Notes under the pieces: generated by a model
Told to the model about the DNA's origin: nothing
The model's database searches: none
The model's input: only the letters and a program-made list of their open reading frames with translations
Translations under genes and position numbers: made by a program
Source: Polynucleobacter sp. MWH-HuK1
Lineage (GTDB): Bacteria > Pseudomonadota > Gammaproteobacteria > Burkholderiales > Burkholderiaceae
Direction of reading: 5' to 3'
DNA: 64,000 bases
NCBI RefSeq assembly: GCF_018881815.1
Contig: NZ_JACVPP010000001.1
Coordinates: forward strand, 555,352-619,351
Part shown: positions 28,910 through 38,332 of the stretch, one piece after another
Numbering within the stretch: position 1 is the first letter of the stretch
Layout: each line of letters opens with the position of its first letter

Positions 28910-29926
28910 TTAAGCTGCCTCTAAAAATAGCAAGCGTTCAGAATGTAATTTCATCTCATCAAAATAATCATTCACCATTTTTAATTGGGTTTTGCAATCA
29001 TCAGCAGTGTTCATGCGCTGACGGAAGGCATGAGAATCTCGTAAACCTTTGCAATACCAGCCGATGTGCTTGCGAGCTGTGCGAAGGCCGATATGTTCAC
29101 CATAGAACTCATAGTGATCTAGGAGGTGGGCATTCATAATCGCCTGAATCTCATTGATCTCAGGGGTTGGCAACTTACCACCAGTTTTAAGGTAATGATT
29201 GATCTCACGAAAGATCCAAGGGCGACCTTGTGCCGCACGTCCGATCATGATGGCATCAGCCCCCGTGATCTTTAAAACTTGCTCTGCTTTCTCTGGGCTA
29301 TTGATGTCACCATTAGCAACCACTGGAATGCTTACATTATTTTTGACTGCAGTAATAGTTTCATACTCAGCTTCACCGTGATATAGATCAGCTCTAGTAC
29401 GACCATGGACTGTCAGCATAGAGATACCAGACTGTTCTGCAAGACGTGCAATCTCAATTGCATTTTTATGTTCGCGATCCCAACCGGTACGAATCTTTAA
29501 GGTGACTGGTACTGCATCTGGTCCAACACCAACAGCATTCACAACAGCTTCTAAAATTTGCTGCACCAAAGGCTCATCACGCAATAGTGCGGAACCAGCA
29601 GCAACGTTGCATACTTTCTTTGCAGGGCAGCCCATATTGATGTCAATAATTTGTGCACCATGATCTACGTTAATTTTTGCCGCAGCTGCCATCATTGCGG
29701 GATCGGCCCCAGCGATTTGTACCGCGATCGGTTTGAATTCGCCAACATGATTTGCGCGGCGTTGTGTTTTCTCGCTTTTCCAAAGCAGGGCATTAGATGC
29801 CACCATTTCAGAGACCGCATAGCCAGCACCTAATTTTTTACACAATTGCCTAAATGGACGGTCCGTCACCCCAGCCATTGGGGCCACAAATAATCTATTT
29901 GCGAGGGTGTGAGGGCCAATATTCAT
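28910..29926 (-). CDS. dusB: tRNA-dihydrouridine synthase DusB
   Basis: 338 residues of the FMN-dependent TIM-barrel family that reduces specific uridines in tRNA. Visible are VAPMAGVTDRPFRQLCKKLG at the N-terminus, the catalytic cysteine in MGCPAKKVCNVAAGSALL near residue 104, KIRTGWD near 146, TVHGRTRADLYHG near 173, and GADAIMIGRAAQGRPWIF near 220. The neighbouring fis supports the DusB assignment over DusA or DusC. Confidence 0.93.
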   Translation of the reverse strand: MNIGPHTLANRLFVAPMAGVTDRPFRQLCKKLGAGYAVSEMVASNALLWKSEKTQRRANHVGEFKPIAVQIAGADPAMMAAAAKINVDHGAQIIDINMGCPAKKVCNVAAGSALLRDEPLVQQILEAVVNAVGVGPDAVPVTLKIRTGWDREHKNAIEIARLAEQSGISMLTVHGRTRADLYHGEAEYETITAVKNNVSIPVVANGDINSPEKAEQVLKITGADAIMIGRAAQGRPWIFREINHYLKTGGKLPTPEINEIQAIMNAHLLDHYEFYGEHIGLRTARKHIGWYCKGLRDSHAFRQRMNTADDCKTQLKMVNDYFDEMKLHSERLLFLEAA

Positions 29927-29977
29927 CTAAATGGGGGCTTGGGCGGAAAGCATGACACTTTAGCACAGTCGACCCGA

Positions 29978-30002
29978 AATCTGCCTATTTTTTAGGCAGA
30001 TT
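29978..30002 (-). terminator. Perfect hairpin between ubiH and dusB
   Basis: A 10-bp inverted repeat (AATCTGCCTA, five-base loop, TAGGCAGATT). On the minus strand only three T follow, so it may be a weak terminator of the amgK-murU-pepP-ubiH unit or an mRNA-stabilising stem. Confidence 0.45.
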
Positions 30003-30056
30003 CCTTGCTTTGGATCAAACTGGGAATACTTGTATTTTGAAGGCTATTTAAGCCTT

Positions 30057-31214
30057 TTAGCGCCTACCAAACATCATCTGGCGAGCTAGGGCCGTCTTTA
30101 ACGGTGGAAGCCACTGAAGGGCGCTTAGCGCCAGTCCACGGGCTACCACTACTGGAGCAATATTAGAGGTAAATACCCTGGCCATGAAGTCTGTTAGGCC
30201 AATCGTAGTTGTTCTATCAATTTTGCGGCTTTGGGCGTAACCCTGAAGTGCATTTTGAATATCTACTGGGGATTGATCTTCTGCTGAACCAGAAAATACG
30301 CTAACTAATTTTTCTGCCAGCAAGAAGGCATCTCGTAAGCCCAGATTTAAACCTTGGCCAGCTACTGGGTGCAAAGTTTGAGCGGCGTTACCAATCCATA
30401 CTTCACTGTCTTTTGTAATTTCTTTGCGATAGTTCAAGCCAAGTTCATATAAACGACGATCCTGAATTTTCCGAAAGCGACCAATGCGTGAACCAAATTC
30501 TTTCTCTAGCTCTTTTAAGAAGTTAGTATCACTGAGTTGCAAGCGATATCCCGATGACTCTGGTGAACCACACCAAACCAGATTCAAAATATTGGGACCA
30601 TAATGACTTGGCAAAATAGCCAATGGACCTTCAGCAGTAAAACGTTCCCAAGCTTGATGGGGCGCTGCATTTTCAACTTCTACTAACCCTACTAAGGCTG
30701 ACTGACCATAGTCGCGACCAGATTCAACCCAATCTTGTTTTTTAAATAAGCCGCCTTCAGCATGCACGATACATTTGGCGTGGATATTATTTTCTTCCGC
30801 TTCTTTATCAGAATGTCGCCAAACAAAGTTTGGACACTTTGCTTGAATGGACCTTAATGCCTGGCGAAGAGTGATGTGGATATCGCGATAGCGAATGATG
30901 TGTCCTAGTGCATCTTGATTGAGTTCTTCGCGGGTCATCAGAGCTCTACCAAAACGTCCAGCTTGTGAAACATGTACGCGATGAATTTGTGCAGAGCGAT
31001 TTGGCCAAGCATTGATCGTATCTAGTAATAGCTTGCTGCCATGTGATAGCGCAATCCCACGGCTATCAGCATTCGCTAAATCGTCATCATTAATTGGATT
31101 GCGATCTAGTAGTGTGATCTTTGCATCTGGAAACTTCTGAAGAGTCCACGCGGCACAAGCAAGTCCAACCGGGCCACCGCCTTGAATCAATATATCGCAA
31201 CTAGATGAAATCAT
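30057..31214 (-). CDS. ubiH: UbiH-type FAD-dependent ubiquinone hydroxylase
   Basis: 385 residues of the UbiH/COQ6 flavin monooxygenase family, which hydroxylates the ubiquinone ring. The N-terminal Rossmann motif is ILIQGGGPVGLACAAW near residue 9. The second FAD motif is WIGNAAQTLHPVAGQGLNLG near 285, with the GN (not GD) seen in E. coli UbiH. Which ring position it modifies is uncertain because UbiH, UbiF, UbiL and UbiM share these motifs. The pepP-ubiH order is as in enterobacteria. It starts 17 bases beyond the pepP stop. Confidence 0.85.
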   Translation of the reverse strand: MISSSCDILIQGGGPVGLACAAWTLQKFPDAKITLLDRNPINDDDLANADSRGIALSHGSKLLLDTINAWPNRSAQIHRVHVSQAGRFGRALMTREELNQDALGHIIRYRDIHITLRQALRSIQAKCPNFVWRHSDKEAEENNIHAKCIVHAEGGLFKKQDWVESGRDYGQSALVGLVEVENAAPHQAWERFTAEGPLAILPSHYGPNILNLVWCGSPESSGYRLQLSDTNFLKELEKEFGSRIGRFRKIQDRRLYELGLNYRKEITKDSEVWIGNAAQTLHPVAGQGLNLGLRDAFLLAEKLVSVFSGSAEDQSPVDIQNALQGYAQSRKIDRTTTIGLTDFMARVFTSNIAPVVVARGLALSALQWLPPLKTALARQMMFGRR

Positions 31215-31230
31215 TTTTATTCGAATGTCT

Positions 31231-32607
31231 TTATGCGTTTTTCATGAGCGCTTCAATCTCATCTGCCTTGACAGGGACGCCACGAGAAATCAATTCACAT
31301 CCAGAATCATTCAGCACTGCATCATCTTCAATGCGAATGCCAATATTCCAAAATTTCTCATCCACATCATCAGCTGGTCTGACATAGAGGCCAGGCTCAA
31401 TCGTCATTACCATGCCACTCTTGAGGACGCGCCATGGCTTATCTTCAGTAGATAAATCATGACTAGCTTCCCGATAGGAGCCTACGTCATGAACATCCAT
31501 GCCTAGCCAATGTGAGGTGCGGTGCATGTAGAAGCGGCGATAAGCGCCTGTTTCTATGGCATTTTCAAGCGAGCCTAGATCGGCAAGATTGAGCAACTTC
31601 TCATCAAGTAGGCCCTGGGTTAAAACTTTCAGTGCCGCTTCATGCGGCTGCATGAAAGTATTGCCAGGTTTGGTCATCGCAACCGCTGCTTCTTGCGCTG
31701 CTAATGTAATGTCGTATAGAGCACGTTGTGGGCCAGTAAATTTTCCGTTCACTGGAAATGTTCGAGTGATATCAGATGCATAACCATCTAGTTCGCAACC
31801 AGCGTCAATTAAGCAAAGTTCGCCGCTACGTAATTCAGTTGAGCCTGCTCGATAGTGCAGGATGCAAGAGTTAGCGCCAGTAGCAACAATACTGTTGTAG
31901 GCAACGCTTTGCGCACCGCTATTGCGGAACTCATGGAGCAATTCAGCTTCGAGTTGGTACTCGCGCATACCAGGCTTGCAGATTTGCATGGTGCGGATAT
32001 GTGCACGAGCAGAGATAGCGGCAGCACGGCGCATGATGTCAATTTCATGCGCATCTTTAAATAGGCGCATTTCATGAATAAGCGCCTCGATATCGTGAAA
32101 CTCTGATGGTGGGTTCACGCCTGAGCGGGCTTGACCGCGAACTTGTTTCATCCAATGTCGCAAGCGTCTATCAGCCTCAGCACTTTCGGCAAGGCGAATA
32201 TAGACTGCGTCTTGATCTGCCAATAGCTCTCCCAGTTTTCGATCGAGCTCCTGGTTACTGTGTGCATATTCAATACCTAAAACTTCAGGGGCTGCTTCAG
32301 GGCCAAGACGAATGCCATCCCAAATTTCTCTCTCGGGATCTTTGGGTCTGCAAAATAAATGAGATTGAAGCTGAAGATTCTTTCCATCGCCAGCAACTTT
32401 CATTACAAGAGTTGCGCCTGGCTCTTCAAAGCCCGTCAGGTAGTAAAAGTCGCTGTCGTGACGATATGGAAATTCACTATCGCGATTGCGAGCAATTTCA
32501 GGTGCTGTTGAAACGACTGCAATTCCTCCGCCAGTCTTAGCAAATATTTGTTTTGCTAAGACATTTCGACGAAGCTGATAAATATCTGGTTTATTCATAT
32601 GCTGCAT
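31231..32607 (-). CDS. pepP: Xaa-Pro aminopeptidase
   Basis: 458 residues; aminopeptidase P removes N-terminal residues preceding proline. An N-terminal creatinase-like domain (about 1-175, SEFPYRHDSDFYYLTGFEEPGA) leads to the pita-bread metallopeptidase domain. The two-manganese ligands are visible in LIDAGCELDGYASDITRTFP near residue 270, HRTSHWLGMDVHDVG near 365, TIEPGLYVRP near 405, and GIRIEDDAVL near 425. The ATG at 32607 is preferred over 32598 because a GAG ribosome site fits it; the gene overlaps murU by 17 bases. Confidence 0.94.
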   Translation of the reverse strand: MQHMNKPDIYQLRRNVLAKQIFAKTGGGIAVVSTAPEIARNRDSEFPYRHDSDFYYLTGFEEPGATLVMKVAGDGKNLQLQSHLFCRPKDPEREIWDGIRLGPEAAPEVLGIEYAHSNQELDRKLGELLADQDAVYIRLAESAEADRRLRHWMKQVRGQARSGVNPPSEFHDIEALIHEMRLFKDAHEIDIMRRAAAISARAHIRTMQICKPGMREYQLEAELLHEFRNSGAQSVAYNSIVATGANSCILHYRAGSTELRSGELCLIDAGCELDGYASDITRTFPVNGKFTGPQRALYDITLAAQEAAVAMTKPGNTFMQPHEAALKVLTQGLLDEKLLNLADLGSLENAIETGAYRRFYMHRTSHWLGMDVHDVGSYREASHDLSTEDKPWRVLKSGMVMTIEPGLYVRPADDVDEKFWNIGIRIEDDAVLNDSGCELISRGVPVKADEIEALMKNA

Positions 32608-33310
32608 TAAGCTCTTGTAAGCGTTGTGGTGTACCTACATCGTGCCATGGACCGGTATATTTTTCACCAGTCACTTTATTTTGCTCCATCGCGGTTCTCA
32701 GCAAGGGAGCTAGCTTGGCAGGCGCCCCGAATTCCAGGTCTTTAAAGAGGTCTTTGTGATAAATCCCAATTCCTGAGAAGGTGAGCTTCTCACTGTCTAT
32801 GGACTCAGCGTCTCCCACAGTGGAACCCTGCAGGTAAAAATCCCCTTCAGGGTGTTGCACTGGGTTGGGAACCATGAATAAGTGCGCTAATGGCTTACTG
32901 GAGTCAGCACGCATTCTGGAGGCTGTTTCCAATAGCGTGCTTACGGGTAAATTCGGGCTAAATACATCTCCATTGATGACCAGAAAGTAATCATCTGGTG
33001 CAATGATGGGCAATGCCTTACAAATACCACCCGCGGTCTCTAGAGCGCTGCCCTCAGGGGAGTATTGGATGCTGAGACCAAATTGCCGACCGTTACCGAG
33101 AGCTTCCTCGATTTTTTCACCCAACCAAGCATGGTTAATGACGACATTCTGTATTCCTGTCTTAGCTAAAGCTTCTAAATGCCAAGCTAGTAAAGATTTA
33201 TTCTGAATGGTTAACAAGGGTTTGGGTAAGACGTCTGTGAGAGGGCGCATGCGCTCACCTCTACCAGCAGCCAGTAAAAAACAAGGAATGAGATTGCTCT
33301 TATTCGTCAT
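32591..33310 (-). CDS. murU: N-acetylmuramate alpha-1-phosphate uridylyltransferase
   Basis: 239 residues of the nucleotidyltransferase family. MurU makes UDP-MurNAc from MurNAc-1-phosphate in a cell-wall recycling path that bypasses fosfomycin-sensitive MurA. The signature is CFLLAAGRGERMRPLTDVLPKP near residue 10, with INGDVFSPN near 109 as the metal site. The assignment to MurU rather than another sugar-1-P nucleotidyltransferase rests on its position directly behind amgK and divergent from lptD, the arrangement known from Pseudomonas putida. Confidence 0.88.
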   Translation of the reverse strand: MTNKSNLIPCFLLAAGRGERMRPLTDVLPKPLLTIQNKSLLAWHLEALAKTGIQNVVINHAWLGEKIEEALGNGRQFGLSIQYSPEGSALETAGGICKALPIIAPDDYFLVINGDVFSPNLPVSTLLETASRMRADSSKPLAHLFMVPNPVQHPEGDFYLQGSTVGDAESIDSEKLTFSGIGIYHKDLFKDLEFGAPAKLAPLLRTAMEQNKVTGEKYTGPWHDVGTPQRLQELNAAYE

Positions 33311-33320
33311 GTATATCTAA

Positions 33321-34322
33321 CTAGTCTTTATGAGTGCGAGTCGATTCCAGAATACGAGCCAAAGGCTTTAATTCAATATAACGATTGGCTGTTGCAATTG
33401 CATACTCAAGCACGAGAGGAATATCTTTGAGATAGCCGTCCTTGCCGTCGCGATGGTATAGCCGTGCAAAGATACCAAGTATCTTGAGGTGGCGTTGCAA
33501 ACCCATCCATTCAAAATCACGATAGAAGTGACCAAAATCATCTGGCATCGGCAGCCCTGCCTTACGGCCTGCCTCCCAGAATTTAATCACCCAATCTATC
33601 ACTTGTTCTTCTGGCCATGCGATATAGGCATCGCGCCAAAGAGAGGCGGCATCATAGGTAATGGGACCATAAACCGCATCCTGAAAGTCAATAACTCCAG
33701 GATTATTTTTTTCTGTCACCATTAAATTGCGCGAGTGGTAATCGCGATGAACATAGACTTTTGCTTGAGCTAAATTATTTTCAATAATCAGCCCAAATGA
33801 TTTTTTTAGTTGATCAATTTGTTGTGCATTGAGTTCAATGCCGAGATGTTTCTTTAAATACCATTCAGGAAGCAAATCAAGCTCACGTTGCAACAATGCT
33901 TCGTCATAGTTTGGTAGGACACCAGACTTGCTTGCCAACTGCATTAAAACTAGCGCATGAGTTGCATCTTTATACAGATGATCTGCAGTCTCATTATTCA
34001 ATTCAGCTAGGTAGGTTTTAGTGCCCAAATCGTTTAATAGTAAAAAGCCTTCAGCAATATTTTGCTCGAGTATTTTTGGCACATTTAAGCCTGCTTCCGA
34101 GAGCAATAAATCGACCTTAATAAAGGTATCTAAGGGTTCATGTTGGGGTGGTGCATCCATTACGATCAAAGTCCCAAAACTGGGGTTTTTAGATGTAATT
34201 CGGAAATAGCGTCGAAAGCTGGCATCGGCTGAAGCTGGCACTAAGGAGTCAAGATCTAATTGCCAGTTAGCTTCTAGGGCTTTTAGCCAGTTTCGGAGGG
34301 TATTTAGGCGTGAGTCAGTCAT
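33321..34322 (-). CDS. amgK: Anomeric MurNAc/GlcNAc kinase AmgK
   Basis: 333 residues from the ATG at 34320-34322 (MTDSRLNTLRNWL); the longer frame upstream overlaps the divergent lptD start and is not conserved. The protein has the aminoglycoside-phosphotransferase fold: ADASFRRYFRI near residue 30, the catalytic loop VYVHRDYHSRNLMV near 201, and VIDFQDAVYGPITYDAASL near 222. AmgK phosphorylates MurNAc or GlcNAc at C1 to feed MurU. It leads the minus-strand run amgK-murU-pepP-ubiH. Only 33 bases separate it from lptD. Confidence 0.9.
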   Translation of the reverse strand: MTDSRLNTLRNWLKALEANWQLDLDSLVPASADASFRRYFRITSKNPSFGTLIVMDAPPQHEPLDTFIKVDLLLSEAGLNVPKILEQNIAEGFLLLNDLGTKTYLAELNNETADHLYKDATHALVLMQLASKSGVLPNYDEALLQRELDLLPEWYLKKHLGIELNAQQIDQLKKSFGLIIENNLAQAKVYVHRDYHSRNLMVTEKNNPGVIDFQDAVYGPITYDAASLWRDAYIAWPEEQVIDWVIKFWEAGRKAGLPMPDDFGHFYRDFEWMGLQRHLKILGIFARLYHRDGKDGYLKDIPLVLEYAIATANRYIELKPLARILESTRTHKD

Positions 34323-34332
34323 GGTCGATTCG

Positions 34333-34338
34333 TATAAT
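34333..34338 (+). promoter_or_regulatory. Consensus -10 element for lptD
   Basis: A perfect TATAAT in the 33-base gap between amgK and lptD, predicting a start near 34345 and a leader of about 11 bases. The -35 would fall within the first codons of amgK (weak TGAGTC at 34311-34316). Confidence 0.55.
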
Positions 34339-34355
34339 AAGGCGGGTCTGGATCT

Positions 34356-36878
34356 ATGAGTCATTATCGCCGTCGCGCCGGCCTTTGCGCCCCTCTTTTT
34401 TGGCATGTAACCCTGCGCGTAATGACGGGGGTGGTATTGCTGCAATTTGCTTTTCAGGGGTATGCGCAGGCTCCAGCTCCTTTACCCCCAAATGCACAGG
34501 CTAACTCGAACACTGTCTTATTGCCAGATCGTGGCAATGTGACTGTTTTAAAGTTGGATGACCAGTTACGTACTGGCCTGCCTATTGACGATAGTAAAGC
34601 GCTAACGTTTACATCCAGTGATGTCATTGAGGGCGTTGTTGACCGTAAGATGAAGCTCAAGGGTCGTGCACAAATGCGTCGTAACGGCGGAGTGATTAAG
34701 GCGGATGAAATTATTTACGACCCTGATACTGATATTGCAGATTTAGTTGGAAATGCTGAACTAACAAAAGGGAACACTACTTTTAAAGGGCCAACCGCTC
34801 AATTTAAAGTGGATGCACGTGAAGGCGAGATGGAGACGCCTACATATGAGTTTCGCGATACCCGTGGTAACGGATCGGCAAAAAAGCTGACTATTGAAAA
34901 CTCCGATATTTTTGTTTTTGATAAAGCTACTTACACCACATGTACACCGCAAAATATGGATTGGTATTTTTCGGCCAGTACTTTAGAGATTGATAACGAA
35001 CAAAAAGAAATGGTTGGCACGCATGGTGTGATGCGTTTCTTCGATGTGCCAATTGCATATGTACCTTATTTCACTGCGCCTACATCCAATCAGAGGCGCA
35101 CCGGCATTCTGGCTCCGGTTGCAGGATATAACTCTAATAATGGTTTTGATGCTACCCAGCCGTACTACGTCAATATTGCGCCAAATAGAGATTTGTTGAT
35201 TCTTCCGCGTTATATGAGTGAGCGTGGTTTGCAGATAGGTGCAAATTACCGCTTTCTAGACAGCAAGTACAGCGGTACATTGGCTGGGGATTATTTGGCG
35301 CATGACAATAAAACAGGAACAGATCGCTGGCGTTATGACTGGCAGCAGCGACAAGTTTTCAGTGGCGGTGTAGCACCCGGCGGAATTCCATTGCCAGGCT
35401 CATGGTCGGGCTACGCCAATATGTCTCGTGTTTCTGACAATCTATATCCAACCGATTTCTCGCAAAGTATTGCGGGGGCTGTTACAAGTCAGTTTCGTCA
35501 AGAGGTGGGAACAACCAAAGGTCTGACTGGAAGCTTGAGTAACTGGGCTGTATCAGCTAGAGCATTAACGTTTCAAACTTTGCAGCCAGATCCCACTGTT
35601 ACAGTACAAGCCCCTTATAACGTATTGCCAAACATTACCGCTACCTATAACAATCGACTTACTCCTGCGGTTGCTGATACCAGCGGAAAGTACGTAACCT
35701 TGCCTACTGGACCTGCAACCACTTTTTCTGCTGACTACACGCGCTTCTCGTACAACATCGGTGGCAACTTAGCAGCTACTGCTCCGGGTGTTTACAGTCA
35801 GGCAGATAGAACGGTGATCAAGGGTGCTATGGCTCTGCCACAAATAACACCAGGCTATTACATCACTCCAAAAGTGAGTTTTCAGTCAAATATGTATAAC
35901 GCCACACCATTTACAGCAACTGGTGCGCCGGTAGCTCAAGGCTTCACGATTCCAACTTTAAGCTTAGATTCAGGATTAGCTTTTGAAAGAGATGCTGCTG
36001 AACTAAAAGGTTTTTATGGTCGCGATATGCTTTTGACTATGGAGCCTCGTGCTCTGTATGTGTACACGCCATTCCAAAGTCAGGCGCAAACTCCTTTATT
36101 TGATACGGCAGATGCTGGCTTTGGTATCTCACAAATTTTTAGTGAAAATACTTTTATTGGTAATGACCGTATAGCTGACAACAATGCAGCCACTCTGGGT
36201 CTCACGAGTCGCATGATTGAAGCAAATACCGGAGCAGAACGTGCCAATGTCACATTAGCTCAAAAGCAACAATTTACAGGGCAGCGGGTTGGCTTGAATG
36301 GCACAATTGCTAACCCCACCACCTATTCAGATACCTTAGGCTCTGGATCGGTTCGATTGTTGGGCAACTTTAGTGCAGATATTTTTGGGCAATACAACAC
36401 CCAACTCAATCGTTTTGTACAAAGCACTGTTGGTGGTAGCTGGCGTCCAACTCAAGGTAGAAGCTTAAATTTCGGGTATCGCAATGTTTGGTCTCCACCA
36501 GTGCAAGCATCTATTCAAAATAACCAGGCGTTTGTGCCTGCAGCAACCACCACAGACCAATACAATATTTCTGGGCAATGGCCTATTACAAGGGAGGTAT
36601 CCGTCTTAGGTCGGTGGGGATATGACGCGTTGACTACTAAGACATTAAATAGCCTATTAGCACTGGAGTGGAGCAGAGATTGCTGGACTTTCCGCGGAGC
36701 CTACTCTCAAGTTTTGAATACATCTCAAATAACCACCACTCAGGTGCTATTTCAAATCGAATTTAGGGGCTTTGGTAGCGCCGGCAGCAATCCAGTTGAT
36801 ATCATGAGGTTAAATGTTCCTGGATATATGCCCACCTCTAAGCCTATACCACCTTCAACATACGAGAACTATCAATGA
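34356..36878 (+). CDS. lptD: LPS-assembly outer membrane protein LptD
   Basis: 840 residues. LptD is the outer-membrane barrel that, with LptE, inserts lipopolysaccharide into the outer leaflet. A signal peptide is seen at residues 1-38 (ending GYAQA). The periplasmic OstA/LptA-like beta-jellyroll (about 85-200: IKADEIIYDPDTDIADLVGNA) is followed by the barrel with aromatic-rich strands. The mature chain has just two cysteines, Cys196 and Cys776, so at most one of the two E. coli inter-domain disulfides can form. It heads lptD-surA-pdxA-rsmA, and surA starts within its stop codon. Confidence 0.94.
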   Translation: MSHYRRRAGLCAPLFWHVTLRVMTGVVLLQFAFQGYAQAPAPLPPNAQANSNTVLLPDRGNVTVLKLDDQLRTGLPIDDSKALTFTSSDVIEGVVDRKMKLKGRAQMRRNGGVIKADEIIYDPDTDIADLVGNAELTKGNTTFKGPTAQFKVDAREGEMETPTYEFRDTRGNGSAKKLTIENSDIFVFDKATYTTCTPQNMDWYFSASTLEIDNEQKEMVGTHGVMRFFDVPIAYVPYFTAPTSNQRRTGILAPVAGYNSNNGFDATQPYYVNIAPNRDLLILPRYMSERGLQIGANYRFLDSKYSGTLAGDYLAHDNKTGTDRWRYDWQQRQVFSGGVAPGGIPLPGSWSGYANMSRVSDNLYPTDFSQSIAGAVTSQFRQEVGTTKGLTGSLSNWAVSARALTFQTLQPDPTVTVQAPYNVLPNITATYNNRLTPAVADTSGKYVTLPTGPATTFSADYTRFSYNIGGNLAATAPGVYSQADRTVIKGAMALPQITPGYYITPKVSFQSNMYNATPFTATGAPVAQGFTIPTLSLDSGLAFERDAAELKGFYGRDMLLTMEPRALYVYTPFQSQAQTPLFDTADAGFGISQIFSENTFIGNDRIADNNAATLGLTSRMIEANTGAERANVTLAQKQQFTGQRVGLNGTIANPTTYSDTLGSGSVRLLGNFSADIFGQYNTQLNRFVQSTVGGSWRPTQGRSLNFGYRNVWSPPVQASIQNNQAFVPAATTTDQYNISGQWPITREVSVLGRWGYDALTTKTLNSLLALEWSRDCWTFRGAYSQVLNTSQITTTQVLFQIEFRGFGSAGSNPVDIMRLNVPGYMPTSKPIPPSTYENYQ

Positions 36879-38332
36879 TGCTTTGTATGAATCGTTTTAA
36901 AAAGATTAGCGCTCACGCCATATTTGTTGGCTTAGGATTATTTGTGAATGCCACATTTGCTCAAGATGTAGCAAAATCAAATGCTGTTGCTGAGAGCAAG
37001 ATTCGTAATATTGATGGTGTGGCTGCTGTAGTCAATACGGGTTTTGTCACTCGCAAAGAAATTGATGATCGAATTGCGGCACTAAAAAAGCAGGGTGTGA
37101 AGTTACCAGAGGATGGGTCAGCACGAAAAGTAATTCTAGATCGACTGATATTAGAAAAAATTCAATTACAAAATGCTGAGCAAGAAGGTATTGCTGTTAG
37201 CAATAAAGAACTCGACAAGATCATTAGTGATATAGCGGCAAAAAATAAATTAACTGTTGCAGAATTCAAAGCAAAAGTTATTGCTTCGGGATCGACTTTT
37301 GAGCGCTATAAACAATTGCTGCGTGATGATGTGATGATTACCCGTTATCGAGAGCGTGAGGTAGAGGCCAAGATCAAAATATCTGATGCTGAAATCGAAA
37401 ACTTTATTACCGAGCGGACCAGGGCAATGACTTCTGGTGGTGCGCAAAGATCAGCGCCAGCTGCTAAGGGCGAGCCAGAAGAAATTGATGTTGCTCAAAT
37501 CTTTATTCCTGTAGATGTCGGAGCTGGTGCTGGAGCTCAGGCTGAGGCCAAAAAGAAAGCGGATGCTCTATTGCGAGATGCACGAGGTGATGTTGATTTC
37601 TTGCAGTTGGGCGCTATGGCTGCAAAAGAAAATCCCAAGATTAAGTTTCAAGATTTGGGTTACCGTACTCCCGATCGTCTACCGCAGTTGTTTTATGATG
37701 CGATTCGAAATACTGGCGGTGGACAAGTTGCCAATGCAGTTGTAAAGAGTCCTGCTGGTTACCACGTCCTTAAAGTTTTGGACCGCAGAGCAGCAGGAGC
37801 GAGTGCACCCCCTCAGCAGGCAGCCGCACCTGATGCTGGCTCAACCACACCGCAAAATATTCCTATTACACAAACCTTATCGCGCCATATTTTGCTGCGT
37901 AATCGTCCTGGCTTGACTGATCAAGATGCAGAGAGACGCTTGCAGGGATATCGCGATCAGGTTCGCGCTAAGACGGCAGATTTTGCTGAGCTGGCTAAAA
38001 AATACTCTGAAGATGGTTCAGCGCCAAATGGTGGTGATCTGGGGTGGATGAGTCCTGGCGACTTAGTTCCAGAGTTTGAGCAGGCCATGAATCGTTTGCA
38101 AATTGGTGAGGTCAGCAATCCAGTTAAATCTGAATTCGGTTGGCATTTGATTCAGGTAATGGATCGTCGTGAAGGTCAACTGACTGTAGAGAAGCAGCGT
38201 CAATTTGCGCGCGCAGCTATCCGCGAAAGAAAATTTGATCAAGCCTATCAAGAGTGGATGCGCGAATTACGTGATAACGCCACTGTCAAAATTTTGAACG
38301 TGGATGATGAAGCAAGTAGCGCCTCTCGTTAA
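36875..38332 (+). CDS. surA: Periplasmic chaperone/peptidyl-prolyl isomerase SurA
   Basis: 485 residues with a signal peptide (residues 1-30, ending ATFAQ). SurA escorts outer-membrane proteins such as LptD through the periplasm. The chaperone domain spans about 38-185 and starts GVAAVVNTGFVTRKEIDDRI. The first parvulin domain (about 200-300, EEIDVAQIFIPVD) looks diverged. An Ala/Pro/Gln linker follows near 305-330. The second parvulin domain is canonical (LSRHILLRN, KYSEDGSAPNGGDLGWMSPG, GEVSNPVKSEFGWHLIQV). The start overlaps the lptD stop by four bases, and the gene overlaps pdxA by 29 bases. Confidence 0.95.
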   Translation: MMLCMNRFKKISAHAIFVGLGLFVNATFAQDVAKSNAVAESKIRNIDGVAAVVNTGFVTRKEIDDRIAALKKQGVKLPEDGSARKVILDRLILEKIQLQNAEQEGIAVSNKELDKIISDIAAKNKLTVAEFKAKVIASGSTFERYKQLLRDDVMITRYREREVEAKIKISDAEIENFITERTRAMTSGGAQRSAPAAKGEPEEIDVAQIFIPVDVGAGAGAQAEAKKKADALLRDARGDVDFLQLGAMAAKENPKIKFQDLGYRTPDRLPQLFYDAIRNTGGGQVANAVVKSPAGYHVLKVLDRRAAGASAPPQQAAAPDAGSTTPQNIPITQTLSRHILLRNRPGLTDQDAERRLQGYRDQVRAKTADFAELAKKYSEDGSAPNGGDLGWMSPGDLVPEFEQAMNRLQIGEVSNPVKSEFGWHLIQVMDRREGQLTVEKQRQFARAAIRERKFDQAYQEWMRELRDNATVKILNVDDEASSASR

